Source: Ariolimax columbianus
Lineage: Eukaryota > Mollusca > Gastropoda > Stylommatophora > Arionidae
Direction: 5' to 3'
DNA length: 64,000 nt
Assembly (NCBI GenBank): GCA_036924085.1
Contig: JAVGWX010000013.1
Span: 45,999,175 to 46,063,174, forward strand
Position 1 is the stretch's first letter. Every line of letters starts with the position of its first letter. The notes beneath the pieces were generated by a model. The model saw nothing but the letters and a program-made list of their open reading frames with translations. It was not told where the DNA came from and made no database searches. Shown piece after piece: positions 33,420 to 43,884 of the stretch. The position numbers and the translations under genes were made by a program.

Positions 33420-34951
33420 CAAGGAGCGCTCCGAAAGTAATGCCTCCAATTTTTTTATGATGTCCCACAACGTCAGAAGTAGATTTTTACAGTATGACAC
33501 TCAAGTTTGAATCTTCCCGCCAATTTTGGCTACCGTCTGACAAGTTGCAGTGGAGGAGCAGTCTGACAAAATGGAAGTGCGTTGTAAATAGAGGTGAGTT
33601 ATTGAATTCGTCCATGTGGAAAAAGTTGCATGAATCGACATTCATCGACGCTTGCTGAACGTTTACGGAGACCAAACGTGGATGTTAGCACAGCGAGGCG
33701 ATGGGCTGTGCGTTTCAGCAGTGGCGAAAGCGATATGAAGTACAAGACACGTTCCGGACGGCCTTGAAATGAAGAATGTATCAATGAGCTCATCTGCCCA
33801 AATCGGAGGATTACGATCAGGGAACTGTCTAATGTCCAGGGTCAGGCCAGAGAATAAGACACCCTGTTTTTTTCAACACACTAACGCCAGACCCCAATAC
33901 CAGTTTTAAGACCATTGAGCACATTATTAGAGAGAACAATATTAGAAAGATAGATAAGGAAAGGGACCTAGGGGTTATAATAGATCATACAGGAAAGGTG
34001 AGTGAGCAAGTTCCGGTAGCAGTGAAAAAGGCAAATGCAATGTTAGGTATGATAAAAAGAAATATTAAACATAGGAGCAAGGAAGTGATACTCAAACTGT
34101 ATAAAGCATTAGTTAGACCTAGATTAGAGTACTGTGTAGAATTGTGGAGTCCTTATCATAGAGGGGATATGAACATGCTGGAAAGAATACAAAAAAAGAG
34201 CGACAAAGCTGATAGTGGGATTCCAGAATTACAGTTATGAGGAAAGACTCAGAAAAACCGGCCTACAGAGTCTAGAAGAGAGAAGAATTCGTGGTGACTT
34301 AATACAGGTTTATAAGATGATCAGAGGAATGGATAAATTAGACTATAACAAGTTTTTTAAAATACAGCCACCTACAATAACACGATGGCATAGCTACAAG
34401 CTGACTAAAGAGAGGTCCAGGTTAGATATTAGGAAATATTTTTTAGTCAGAGAGTGGTGAATGCTTGGAATGCATTGCCAGAGGAGGTAGTGGAGGCAGG
34501 GACAGTTAATGCATTTAAGAATAAATTGGATGCGCATAGCTTTTAGAGCAACGTGAAGTAAATGAAACTGGTTGTATACAGACTCTGCAGGGTCTTCTAA
34601 ACCAGTATAAAGACGTTAAGAAGTTATTATCAGTTTTGGCTGGACTGTCCTAACACATCCACCATATAGTCTAGATCTGGCACCTTCTGACTTCCATCTG
34701 CTTGGGCAACATTTTTCTAGCAACGACGCTGTCATAGCAGCTGTGAAACCGCTGGTGCAGATTTTTACGAGCGGTGCATGCATGCTCTTGTTCATCATTG
34801 GAGAAAATGTATCGTCAAGTGTGGTGACTGTTGAAAATGAGCTTTTTGAAGGCCAGACATTGCTCCATCACATGGAGTTATTGTGCTAGTTTTATTAGTT
34901 ATGGCTTTCATGGTATAAAATAGGAGGGCATTACTTTCAGAGCGCCCCTCG
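33420..34951 (+). mobile_element. Mariner transposon interrupted by a LINE
   Basis: TA flanks at 33418 and 34952. Terminal inverted repeats are left caaggagcgctccgaaagta plus atgcctcc, and right (reversed) cgaggggcgctctgaaagta plus atgccctcc. The left half encodes decayed N-terminal mariner text ('DVSTARRWAVRFSSGESDMK' region near 33675). The right half encodes 'PPYSLDLAPSDFHL' (the block holding the third catalytic Asp) and 'SNDAVIAAVK'. The middle catalytic region is missing, and a CR1/L2-like LINE occupies 33930-34618. The host array lets the empty site be read: cagtatgtacaaccagcagg. Confidence 0.9.
33930..34618 (+). mobile_element. CR1/L2-like LINE copy inserted in the mariner
   Basis: Near-identical to 27425-28132, starting at 'aacaatattagaaagataga' and ending at agtataaagacgttaag. 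It has the frame 'GFQNYSYEERLRKTGLQSLE', which lacks the premature stop of the 27738 copy, but a one-base shift near 34195 splits the frame. 5'-truncated. Confidence 0.9.
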
Positions 34952-35067
34952 TACAACCAGCAGGTTACTGTCCCCTCTTCACCATATGCTGACGGAAACT
35001 GAACACATATGGGTTTGCCCACAGTGCAGTGATGAGTCTTGACAGTAGAGAAAGGTATCTTTGTTGG

Positions 35068-35325
35068 GGGGGGGGGGGGGGGGGGGGGAAGTGGTCAAGC
35101 CGTTTGCCTCGTGTTAAGACAGTCGGGGTTCGAATCTGAGCTGGTCATGATAGCAATTTTTTCGGAAGATCCCTGGAGCTACGAAGTTCGTGCTTTGTGC
35201 GATGCTCTCAGCAGACAACATGACATTCTGCGAAAAGAGACTGATGCCATATGGGGAGACCCGCTGCGAAAAGTCGAGCCCTTGCCTTTAACCTTTGTGT
35301 TGTTGAAATAACAAAAATAACAAGA
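35068..35325 (+). mobile_element. tRNA-derived SINE family S5 behind a G-run
   Basis: About 21 G's are followed at once by aagtggtcaagccg (A-box region) and, about 35 bases on, ggggttcgaatctg (B-box). The body ends in an AAC/AAT-rich tail near 35325. The first bases of the tRNA part seem replaced by the G-run. Confidence 0.72.
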
Positions 35326-35774
35326 CGAAGATACAATAAATGGACACACTGCTAAGTCCGGATTCAGTTCGGGTGTTTATTTCAAACTGTTTTCTTCTTA
35401 AGGGATTTAGTAGGGGGAAAAAAACAAACCAATTCACTTATATATGAAGACAAGACAAATGTACAAAACATGCACACAAGAAGAACAATACAAAAAGAAA
35501 ATATATAATCCATGGACAAGATGGTTGGCTAATTCAAAAATTTAATTAATTTTATTGGAATAAAAAGCTGCATCATAACTCTTGACTTGCTGCTAGGTAG
35601 AAGAAAAACATGATAGTTGTTTTATACAAACAAAAAGCAATGAGGTACTATCAGCTCTTCTATTGAAATACCTTTTCTCAACTACAGATGATCCAGAACT
35701 TGAAGCAGTCTATTTAACCCTTAAGTTCGAATCATCAAGGACTAATTTTTTTAAAACTGCATCGACAGATGATA
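35326..35774. other. No gene seen
   Basis: A-rich non-coding sequence. Confidence 0.35.
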
Positions 35775-36008
35775 GCATCATCAGACTGTCATATGACTTT
35801 TTCCCATTGCTGGGATAGTCAGAGGGGTTTTAGGCTCAGAACTTCAGGCCGCTTCGCCACTGCTGTCGCCATGTCGTATGCTGGCTGTTTGTTTGTTTAT
35901 TTCACTCCCAACAGAAAAACAACATATGCCATACCGGGGATTCAAACACTTGCCCTCCTTGCCGACAGGCAGGCATTGAAATCATTCGGCCACACGCTCC
36001 CCAAAGGA
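35775..36008 (-). mobile_element. tRNA-derived SINE family S2, copy 2
   Basis: Same as 6005-6246: minus-strand 'gtggccgaatgatttcaatg' and a decayed B-box (gtttgaatcccc), then the body 'gaaataaacaaacaaacagc'. Confidence 0.82.
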
Positions 36009-36529
36009 CAATATGAGAAAACAGAAGTTACAGTCAGAATTGTGTGAGTCCATCTAAACCCTGTGTCGCAAGCTGTCATGTCACATTGCAATGCGTTTTC
36101 ATTTCTAAGAATGACCATAACTGTGTGGGGCATTCCAGTGCATGCACAATCCACCTGAATTCAATGTTTTGTTGCAACTTTTCAAGAGATGGAATTTGGA
36201 CCTCAACATCATGTATGTACATGGATATTCTCAATACAAGCCTGATTTTAGACTCTGCCAGTGAAATAGACAACAGTAACAGCTGTAGTGCTCTTGTAGG
36301 TATAACATTATCATTTGAACAAATGCAGTATATCAATTTTGATGTACAGACTTGCTGCTCTTCCCTTGGACAAATTTAATCAATTACAAGGTTGGACTGT
36401 GGAGGGTTAAAATAATGCAGCTTGTCAGTAGGAGTAATTGCTCTTATTCATTTTTGTTTTTCTATGTGTTTGACAATACTGCGAGTTTTTGTTACTTCGT
36501 GGGTTTATAATCATTATCAATGCCTATCA
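36009..36529. other. No gene seen
   Basis: Open frames of up to 111 codons exist on both strands but overlap each other and carry no recognised domain. Confidence 0.35.
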
Positions 36530-36960
36530 CTCCTTTCAGGGCATAGGCCATTGACAACCCTCCTTGAGCAAGTTGAGGTTCAGGGACCAAGTTTATTTTC
36601 AGTTCCTTGGTTTACCTCTGTTCCTTCTCCCATGTTTGTTCCATACCAGGGCCTGTCTGATGGTGCTTTTCGTAGCTTGTGTCCCATCCAATCCCATTTC
36701 CTACATTGGATCTGTTGCTCCACTGGTTGCTGTTAGCTCTTTTCCCATAGGTCTTCATTCCTCACCATGTCTTGCCAGCCTATACCCATTAAACTCCGCA
36801 GACATTTATTGATGGACAACTGAAGTTTTCTCTATATTGCCTTTTTTCGTTCTCGAAGTTTCTGCTCCGTACAGGCGTACTAACTTGACATTGGAATTAA
36901 ACAATCTTCCTGCTCCGTACAGGTGTACTGACTTGACATTGGAATCAAACAATCTTGGTA
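36530..36960 (-). mobile_element. RTE/craniata-like LINE fragment with internal duplication
   Basis: Minus-strand frames give 'NSNVKLVRLYGAETSRTKKG', 'KCLRSLMGIGWQDMVRNEDL' and 'CRKWDWMGHKLRKAPSD'. A 48-bp segment (about 36862-36909) is repeated in tandem at 36910-36957, doubling the NVKLVRLYGA stretch. Confidence 0.78.
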
Positions 36961-37689
36961 TTAGTATTTATTCCCCTAGATTTCCATATAATATGTACTA
37001 ACAGGAACACTGTCCGTGCCTTAGTGGGTACAAATACATCCTGAATTGGCCAAAGAGGTAGATGGATATTGTATGATTTTTCAGTTCCTGGCACAAATGT
37101 TGTCGCAACATGAAGTAGAACTTGAGTCATTTTTTTACGAAATGGTAAAAAAATCTGAGGTGGTGAATGCTACTGTGCATGAGGCACACACTCGGGCCCG
37201 TTCTAGAGATCTCTTCATAACTTGATGCTGAAAGGCAAAACAGGAAAAGCATAACCTCAGACAGTGAAAGCTCAGTTCCTGGACTGTTATCTAATAACAT
37301 GCGAGACCCCCCATCCTAAAACAGTTCCTGGCTATCATTACACGGAGTAGAATTTGGGATGAGCCGTCATTTTAAACGAAGTTGCCCCAAGGTATACACA
37401 AAACATAACTATGGACAGCGAAAGCTCAGATTCTGAACTTAACGAATAATAGAGAAGGAACAAGATGCGAGACTCCCATCCTAAAACATGCCCTAAAGTC
37501 AGAATGCTCAAGCCTATATTTCCGAAGTTGGAGAGCTTGCGCATCCCAGTGATCCAAGGAGTTATGCCGGTGGGAGTTTTACTCCTGGCAGGGTCACCCA
37601 AGCCGGACATGTCTTTGGAGAGGGGACAGACAAAGGGCTGAGGAGCAGGTAAAGCCCTATAGCGAGTGGTACATGCTCTGAGCTGCACA
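36961..37689. other. No gene seen; local repeats
   Basis: Two diverged blocks at about 37255-37330 and 37395-37490 share 'ctcagacagtgaaagctcag' or close variants, 'catgcgagac' and 'catcctaaaaca', so a tandem duplication of about 150 bp is likely. Confidence 0.5.
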
Positions 37690-38000
37690 AATCCATCCCC
37701 ACTTCATGGGTGAAAAGCATTCTTGTCTCGTTCTTTACTTGTTGTCCTTTATCATTTATGCCCATGGATGACGAAGAGATGCAGACCAGCGGATATTGCA
37801 CCTCTGCCCCTTTGTGATGATCTTCCAGGTGGCCACGAACGCCACACATGCCATCCCTACTCCCTACAGATGGGCCGGCAAAAATCACAGAAGAATGAGA
37901 TAGCCAACCCATTTGAATATCATATGACCCTGGCAGGATGTGACGATCCTGGGACATCGACACACTGGACTGTCTCCCTTTGGGGATACTCAAAAGATGC
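37690..38000. repeat. Dispersed repeat R5, copy 2
   Basis: Matches 7490-7805 (see 'gaagagatgcagaccagcgg', 'tgtgacgatcctgggac', 'cacactggactgtctccc'). Confidence 0.7.
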
Positions 38001-38214
38001 GCCCATAACCCCTCTTCGAAATCATGATGCCTTTATAGAAGACTGGACGTTGTCTCAACAATTGAGGACGTGTGCTTTTTTTCCAGGAGGCATTGGGCTG
38101 TCAAGAGCGGCCAGCTCACAGCTAAAAGGATTATATCCTCATTCTCATATCTTGGGTCAAAGATGTAGCAGTGAATGAGCTGAGAGCTGTCATCAACTCA
38201 TAGCAGGTTGCTTG

Positions 38215-38522
38215 CACCTTAACATCTTTATACTGGTTTAGAAGACCCTGCAGAGTCTGTATACAACCAGTTACATTTATATTTCATTGCTCTAAAAGCT
38301 ATGGGCATCTAATTTATTCTTAAATGCATTAACTGTCCCTTCCTCCACTACCTTCTCTGGCAATGCATTCCAAGCATTCACCACTCTCTGACTAAACAAA
38401 CATTTCCTAATATCTAATCTGGACCTCTCTTTAGTCAACTTGTAGCTATGTCCTCTTGTTATTGTGGGTGGCTGTATTTTAAAAAACTTGTTATAGTCTA
38501 ATTTATCCGTTCCTCTACCAGC
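38215..38522 (-). mobile_element. 3' end of the CR1/L2-like LINE, reverse
   Basis: Minus strand matches 27790-28120: 'ataacaagaggacatagcta', 'aggtccagattagatattag', 'agactctgcagggtcttcta', 'aaccagtataaagatg'. Confidence 0.88.
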
Positions 38523-38525
38523 AAT

Positions 38526-38660
38526 TTCGATCTTGAGCTGCCCTGTCTGTCTCTCTCCAATTGAGGTTCAGGGACAGAAGTTCATTCTCATTGTCTCTTC
38601 TCCAAGTGTATCTTGGTCTACCTCTCTTTCTTATCCCATGTTGAATCCATGTCAGGACCT
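38526..38660 (-). mobile_element. Short LINE C-terminal fragment, reverse
   Basis: Shares 'ttgaggttcagggac' and 'ttggtctacctct' with 36560-36620, thus a further piece of that LINE family. Confidence 0.6.
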
Positions 38661-39015
38661 GACCAAGACTTTTTTCCGCCTTCAAGTGACGACCCTGGAA
38701 ACAAACTGCCCTTATACAGTCTAGCTGTGGCCATCACCAGTACCAACACTAGACAAGCTCTATGGCAGTGTCGACAGCCTCAGGATGACAGCTGCTTTCT
38801 TCAAACAAATGCAAGTTGACGTCTGACAGCGTACGAAAACGAAGAAGATACAGTCTGGCTAAGAGAATAGGGATCGAAGAAAAAAGGCAAACAAGGTCTC
38901 AAAAAATGGCATGCTGAATCCAGATGTGTCTGGTGAATGGCACAGATATCGCAGCCTCGCTGTAAACTATGACTCAACATTGTAACATCCTTTTCAGGAT
39001 AACACAAAAGAAGAA
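38655..39015 (+). mobile_element. SINE family B copy, split by a short LINE insertion
   Basis: 5' half 'ccgccttcaagtgacgaccc' ends near 38722; 3' half resumes at 38857 with 'ggctaagagaatagggatcg', then the shared domain ('cagatgtgtctggtgaa', diverged) and 'gcctcgctgtaaactatgac', with tail aagaagaagaa at 39005. Confidence 0.82.
38723..38847 (+). mobile_element. 125-bp I/Jockey-like LINE 3' end inside SINE B
   Basis: Translates as 'LYGSVDSLRMTAAFFKQMQV' followed by stop, the same C-terminus as at 59200 and 43915, and ends in acgaagaag. Flanked by atacagtct at 38714-38722 and 38848-38856, a 9-bp target duplication. Confidence 0.88.
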
Positions 39016-39079
39016 GAATGTTACAAAGAAATGATATCACTGCATTATAGACAAACGCATAGGTGCTTTCCATTTAGAT

Positions 39080-39650
39080 TGCGAATACTTGGAATCCTTG
39101 TATTCAAACAGCCATGTTAATGTCTGCTGTTCTGTCGAAGACAGATGTGTCATACCGAAAGGTGCAAATATCGCAGTCAAACTGTAAACTAGTGACAACG
39201 CATTCCGTTCTCTGGACTACATCCTGCTACTTGCAAAGTCCTGTTCAGGGCTTAGTAGCTGGAGATTGAGAACAAACACAGAAGAAGAAGAAGAATGTCT
39301 ACTGCCAGGTTGCCAAATTTTCAGCTATGCGTAGTAGGTATTTTAGAACTTCCTGCGGCTTACTAGGCCTGGGGGAAGAAACAAATAATTTGGGTAGATT
39401 TTTAACTTTATTTTTGAATTTTGTCTGGGCCAGCAACCGTTAAGCCTACTCTTTTCGATTATTAACTGCCAAGAGATTTTTTACATGCTCGACACTGAGC
39501 ACGGGAGTCTGATCTCACTACCCAAAGATCAACGGAATTTTTAACAGAAGATCCATGTGAAAAAAATCCACATCTCCACCGCGATTCAAAACCACGGCCT
39601 TCGGCACCCGAGGCAAACACCTTACCTCAAGACCGCTGAGGCTTCTGGTT
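39080..39650 (-). mobile_element. tRNA-derived SINE family S3, copy holding a family A insertion
   Basis: Minus-strand head tctcaagcggtcttgaggta then aaggtgtttgcctc and a decayed B-box (tggttttgaatcgc). The body is as in the 24372 copy. It is split at 39130-39293 by a family A SINE. Confidence 0.85.
39130..39293 (+). mobile_element. SINE family A, 5'-truncated insertion
   Basis: Starts inside the shared domain ('gatgtgtcataccgaaagg') and ends in a (GAA)n tail. Flanking copies aatgtctgctg and aatgtctactg (39119-39129, 39294-39304) form an 11-bp target duplication with one change. Confidence 0.88.
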
Positions 39651-39717
39651 TGCACTAGGTGGGAGACACGTGCTTCTGACAATGCTAAACTTTTGGAGCG
39701 TTTCCTTTCATCTCCTC

Positions 39718-39955
39718 TATGGGGACGGTGTGGGCTAGTGGTCAAATGACCCAGCTCACAACCAGGAAGTGCTGGGTTCAATACCCAACACAGCACCGGC
39801 CGTTGCCCCATGGAAGCAAACCCTTAGAAAATGCAGGAGGAAGCAGGTCCTTACATAAAATGCATGCTGAAGTTGGATGCACTGGGCCGACAGGCGCAAA
39901 ATAAAAACCACAGTGCAACGCACAAAGCCTTGAGAAATAAGGTGAACTCAAAAAA
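39718..39955 (+). mobile_element. tRNA-derived SINE family S1, copy 2
   Basis: Head: acggtgtgggctagtggtca (A-box) and gctgggttcaataccc (B-box, changed). Body 'tgaagttggatgcactgggc', then 'ccacagtgcaacgcac' and an A-rich tail. Confidence 0.9.
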
Positions 39956-40339
39956 ATCCCCTTATCCATTATTGCCTGGGTCATCCTCTTGTTCATGGCC
40001 ATGAAACCTCCATGTAATATAAACTCGCTACAGGTTGATCATGCTGCATCCTTGGCAAATGTTAAAACTACTTTATTTTCTGTGCTTCAGTTTAGTAATT
40101 AAGCTTACTGTGCTGTTGTAATTTATGCGGCGCCTTTCCCGCTGTACTTCGTACACTGCACATCTCACAGGTCTCGATCTTACGTTTGTGCCTATTTAAT
40201 AGGGTCCAAGTTTGACACTGATAACATAAACATGATCAGCATGTTTATCAGTGTCTGTTTAGTGGACATAGTGCCATTTAGATGTTTCAGTATTAGTGCC
40301 AGCTGGTAGTGCACCAGGTCAACTTGAATATATCGTAAT
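39956..40339. other. No gene seen
   Basis: Non-coding sequence before the 36-bp array. Confidence 0.35.
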
Positions 40340-40670
40340 AAAGCAATGGTTATAAATATTATAATAGAGTTTGTCCATAAAGCAGTGATTACACAGATTA
40401 TAGAGTTTGTCCATAAATAAAGCAGTGATTTCACAGATTATAGAGTTTGTCCATAAAGCAGTGGTCAGACATATTATAGAGTTTGTCAATAAAGCAGTGA
40501 TTACACAGATTATAGAGTTTGTCCATAAAGCAGTGATTACACAGATTATAGAGTTTGTCCCTAATGAGTTTGCCCATAAAGCAGTGATTACACATATTAC
40601 AGAATTTGTCCATATAGCAGTGGTCAGACTAAGACTCTTGCATTTTCATAGAGCTTGTCCATAAAGCAGG
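40340..40670. repeat. 36-bp minisatellite, about eight units
   Basis: Unit ataaagcagtgattacacag plus attatagagtttgtcc, with small indels and 'gtggtcagacatattatag' variants. The unit is a multiple of three, which explains the plus-strand open frame rich in EFVHKAVI. Confidence 0.93.
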
Positions 40671-40689
40671 TGTCAGACTGAGATTATTT

Positions 40690-41135
40690 GTTTGGGACCG
40701 AAGATGCAGCACAGTCAATGAGCTGACAGCAACTGGCAATATATAGCTGCACACCTGAATCAGGGTCAGCGAATCACAGCTGATCAAAACCATATTCCGC
40801 CTGGCAGACCTGGCAATAGACTGCAGTAGTGTAGTTGGCTATTTGGCTGAGAGTACTGGGATTGAAGAGGGAAGACGAACTCGGTCTAAAGAAAATGTCA
40901 AACTGAAACCAGATATTTTGGTCCGAAAGGTGAATATACAGCAGCCTCGCTGTGAACTACAACACAACGTCATTACTTCCTTTTCAGGGCGAATGCAGAA
41001 GAAGATGGACGGCAAACTTGATCCCAAAAATGCCCTGCTGAATTCTGATGTGTTGGGCTGAAAGGTGCAGATATCGTAGCCTCGCTGTAAGCTACAACAC
41101 ATGACAAATGTCCATTTCAGGACGAACGAAGAGGA
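40690..41135 (+). mobile_element. Two SINE family B bodies in tandem
   Basis: First body about 40690-40995 (shared domain near 40915, 'cagcctcgctgtgaactaca'). Second at about 41000-41130 ('tgatgtgttgggctgaaagg', 'cgtagcctcgctgtaagcta', then 'gacgaacgaagagga'). Confidence 0.75.
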
Positions 41136-41375
41136 AACTGCATCTTTATATTTTACTATTCACTCAAAGATGGATTGACGGTGCTAAAGAAACATTACAG
41201 AGCCAAAGATTTAAAAAAAAAAAAATAATCACATGAATTTCACCTCCTCACTATGTCTAACGATAAAGTAGAAGGATGGGATGGCGTCTCATTCCCGAGA
41301 CATTGCAACAGTGACCTCTGCAAGCCTACCAGTGTCTACGACACTGTACTTCGAAGTCTCCTGAACCAGATACAA

Positions 41376-41758
41376 CCTAAATATTTCCACAACTGAATAA
41401 TATCACGCACTCTACGCGGCCATTCATAAAAATAGACTTCAAAATTCAGCTCAGCGCTACACATGTAACACGCCTGTCAAATAATAACAAAAGCTGTCTT
41501 AAAAAACCCACAAATATCCAGGTCTCCCCAAATGGTTTACGGGAAGGATCTGCGTGTGACAAATGCAGGAACAAACAGACTGCCAAACTGGCAGCATATT
41601 GTAAAGGGCAATTAAAAGCGTGGTCTAACCTGACTCGGGTAGACAACTTTGCGATTCATAGGATTGCACACAGGTCAAAAGCCTGTTCGTGGAGTAGTCT
41701 TCCGGTTGGAAAGAAAGCTCTGGAAACAATACCCCAAGCATATTACAGGAATAAATGA
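41376..41758 (+). other. Candidate terminal exon, unidentified Cys-containing protein
   Basis: A frame open from a stop near 41375 to a TGA at 41758 (about 125 codons, without a convincing ATG) ends with 'ACDKCRNKQTAKLAAYCKGQ', 'VDNFAIHRIAHRSKACSW' and 'SSLPVGKKALETIPQAYYRN'. It has four spaced Cys and a non-repetitive composition unlike neighbouring repeats. A start of a netrin-like (NTR) module is a faint possibility. No strong acceptor was found. It faces the UBR gene tail to tail. Confidence 0.25.
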
Positions 41759-41979
41759 GTGATTAACCTTTACCACTCTACATACAAAATATATGCAACT
41801 TCTCCATTATCTACATTTGTTGGTGTTATTGTTGTTGCTGTGTGTGTGTTAGTTTCTGAGATTTAAAAAAATTAAAGCGATAGTGTTGAAATAAACAGCA
41901 CACTTACACTTTCCCGCTTTCAGCATCTGTTGGTTGGAAAAAATAATCTCTGACAACATATTACTGATATTTGCCATAA

Positions 41980-42270
41980 TGACTATGTTTGTCACTTCGA
42001 CTATAAACGTCATTATTGTAACTAAATAAACAATCTAATTAGATCTACCTCAGAAAAATCAGTTACAGGAACTTGACTCCCCCATTCTCAAAAATGGGTG
42101 AATCTTCAAATCCAAGCGGAAAACAGAAGTAATCATTTTCAAACACCTAAAACAAATTCTTTGATCGCCATTGTTGGTTTCTAACCGGACATTACAGAAG
42201 TAGGAACTCTCTACAATCAAAAGATCAGTATTGTTTAGACTGTTTCTATGCAGCCGTTCATTTTCAAGTT
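41980..42270 (-). repeat. Dispersed repeat R4, reverse fragment
   Basis: Its reverse complement matches 48770-48970 and 52610-52830: 'ctacttctgtaatgtcc' region, 'aagattcacccatt', 'gagaatgggggagtcaagtt', 'attttt.tgaggtagatct'. Family unknown. Confidence 0.7.
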
Positions 42271-42479
42271 TGATTAAAACAGCTGTCGCTGTGCACGGAT
42301 AACATTAGTCAACCACCGGCAACTGCCGCTTCACGATCAAAAAGGCGTCGTCGCTTTGCGCTGACTCCCGAGTCATAAAGGTAAAGTTATTTACCAATGG
42401 CCAGAAGACAACAAATATCATCATGTGTTTTCTGGTGATACGAAATTTGGCAATTTACACATTAATGAATACAATATCT

Positions 42480-42860
42480 ACCATGCCTACATCATTCTTC
42501 AATGCATTTCAGCTTCCTGTGGAGGACATGTCCTAAACAAATACAGGCCATGTCTTCTTGTTCTGTGTTATCCAATCGAGCTCCCTCTATATCTTCCTTA
42601 ACTCGTTATGTCTGTCTTGACCTCTCATGTTTTGGTTTTCCACTATTTCTCTTACCTTGAGAATACCAGAACAGAGACTGTCTTGCAATACTATCAACTG
42701 TTTTTCTTCATGTGCACACTTGAGTCTGCTCTTTATCTCCAATTCTATTGTTTGTCTTCTTTTCAACATTTCTCCATTAGTGACCTTGTCATACCACTTA
42801 TATTCAACACAAGCACCCATATTACTCTAACATACATCTCTTAACGAACCCTTACTTGTC
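42480..42860 (-). mobile_element. LINE C-terminal fragment, reverse
   Basis: Shares 'cagaacagagactgtcttg' and 'aatactatcaa' with 16378-16410, the ITRQ region of the RTE/craniata-like LINE. Strongly decayed; stops in all frames over its full length. Confidence 0.6.
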
Positions 42861-43387
42861 CAACTGAAGTTAGTTGTTCCGATGTCTTCAAGCCAAACAC
42901 GTACTCGCTCAAAACATTTCTTACCTGGATGTTTTCTGTCCAGCGTCGCATGTTTATATTCAACAGACAGGAAATGAAATTAAACTATTAACCCAAGCCT
43001 CTTAAAACATCTAGATAACAGTCGTTCCCAACCTTTGATCTATGAAGATGTCACAGAAGGTAGGCACGCAAATCAATTTCAGATTTTAAAATCCGCTATT
43101 AGTTATAATTTCACTTCTTGTGACGTGGGAGAATTAAGATGGGCGAAAAGTTATAACAGACCTTGAGGATAGGGGGGGGGGTTTGGGTTGTTGTTTGTTG
43201 TTAAAAAAAGATTGGGAAATATTATTATATAACAGCAATACTGCAAACACATTCATATAACACAGACAATAATTTCTGTGCCTTTCAGCTTAAACATAGT
43301 CCACTATATACGTATGGTTCATTTAATTTCTGTGTCATGGTTTCTAGGCATCACATCCTCCGTGTCCATGTCCCAGCAGCTCCATGC
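42861..43387. other. Presumed 3' UTR and downstream flank of the UBR gene
   Basis: No AATAAA on the minus strand was recognised close to the stop. A G-run lies at about 43171-43178. Confidence 0.3.
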
Positions 43388-43532
43388 TCACAGATTATGC
43401 CACTCGATCAGGAAGGGGGAGCCTGTGTCCCTGTTGAGACTGCGAGAGATAGTCTGGGGAATGTTGTGCTGGTACCAGATCTTCTGCACGTTCTGGTAGT
43501 TCTCTAGGCTCAGGGTAAGGGGATTGCCACGT
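43388..43532 (-). CDS. UBR1/UBR2-like E3 ubiquitin ligase, last coding exon
   Basis: Final exon of a UBR-box N-degron E3 ligase; family members bind destabilising N-terminal residues and, with an E2, ubiquitinate substrates for the proteasome. Acceptor cttcttcttcctcag precedes 43532. Translation 'RGNPLTLSLENYQNVQKIWY', 'QHNIPQTISRSLN' and 'FLIEWHNL' then TGA. UBR1 and UBR2 end in the same way (RGNPL.L...., W.QH.I..EI, ending near W..L). The six exons found (81, 109, 138, 171, 102 and 145 bp) join with split codons A/GT, AG/T, AC/G, AG/A and AG/A in one frame of about 247 residues. The UBR box, ClpS-like domain and RING lie in exons upstream, beyond the window or unrecognised. Confidence 0.95.
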
Positions 43533-43599
43533 CTGAGGAAGAAGAAGAGAACAAAGAATAAAAGGTAGTTTAACTCTTTTCAGCTGGGGAACTGAGACG

Positions 43600-43880
43600 C
43601 TAGTCCAGTCAGGCACAACATACTGACCATGACGTCGCGTCAGGCATAATACACCGACCAGGACCACTATCTTTCTTCCATGTAGCGTTCCGTGGAAACA
43701 GCCTGGTGTGATCCCCGTAGTAGTGAGCACCCTGCAGATGAAGCCAAGCATAGCACAACCGACTGGAGGACTGCGGCCCAAATTTATGAGCATGCTCAGA
43801 ATGTGAAGAAAGCTACTACAACCACCACTTAACGTTCTTTTCACAGCACACAAAAGTGTAAACTTATTCATTGTGGGCAT
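43600..43880 (+). mobile_element. R3 repeat, forward copy inside the last UBR intron
   Basis: Matches the reverse complement of 20930-21290: 'agtagtgagcaccctgcaga', 'tgaagccaagcatagcacaa', 'tgagcatgctcagaatgtga', ending 'attcattgtgggcattc'. It abuts the tail of the LINE at 43885. Confidence 0.78.
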
Positions 43881-43884
43881 TCTT

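Noticed and set aside
36044..36379. 111-codon plus-strand frame and overlapping minus-strand frame
   Set aside because: Neither has a domain or splice context; mutual overlap suggests chance.
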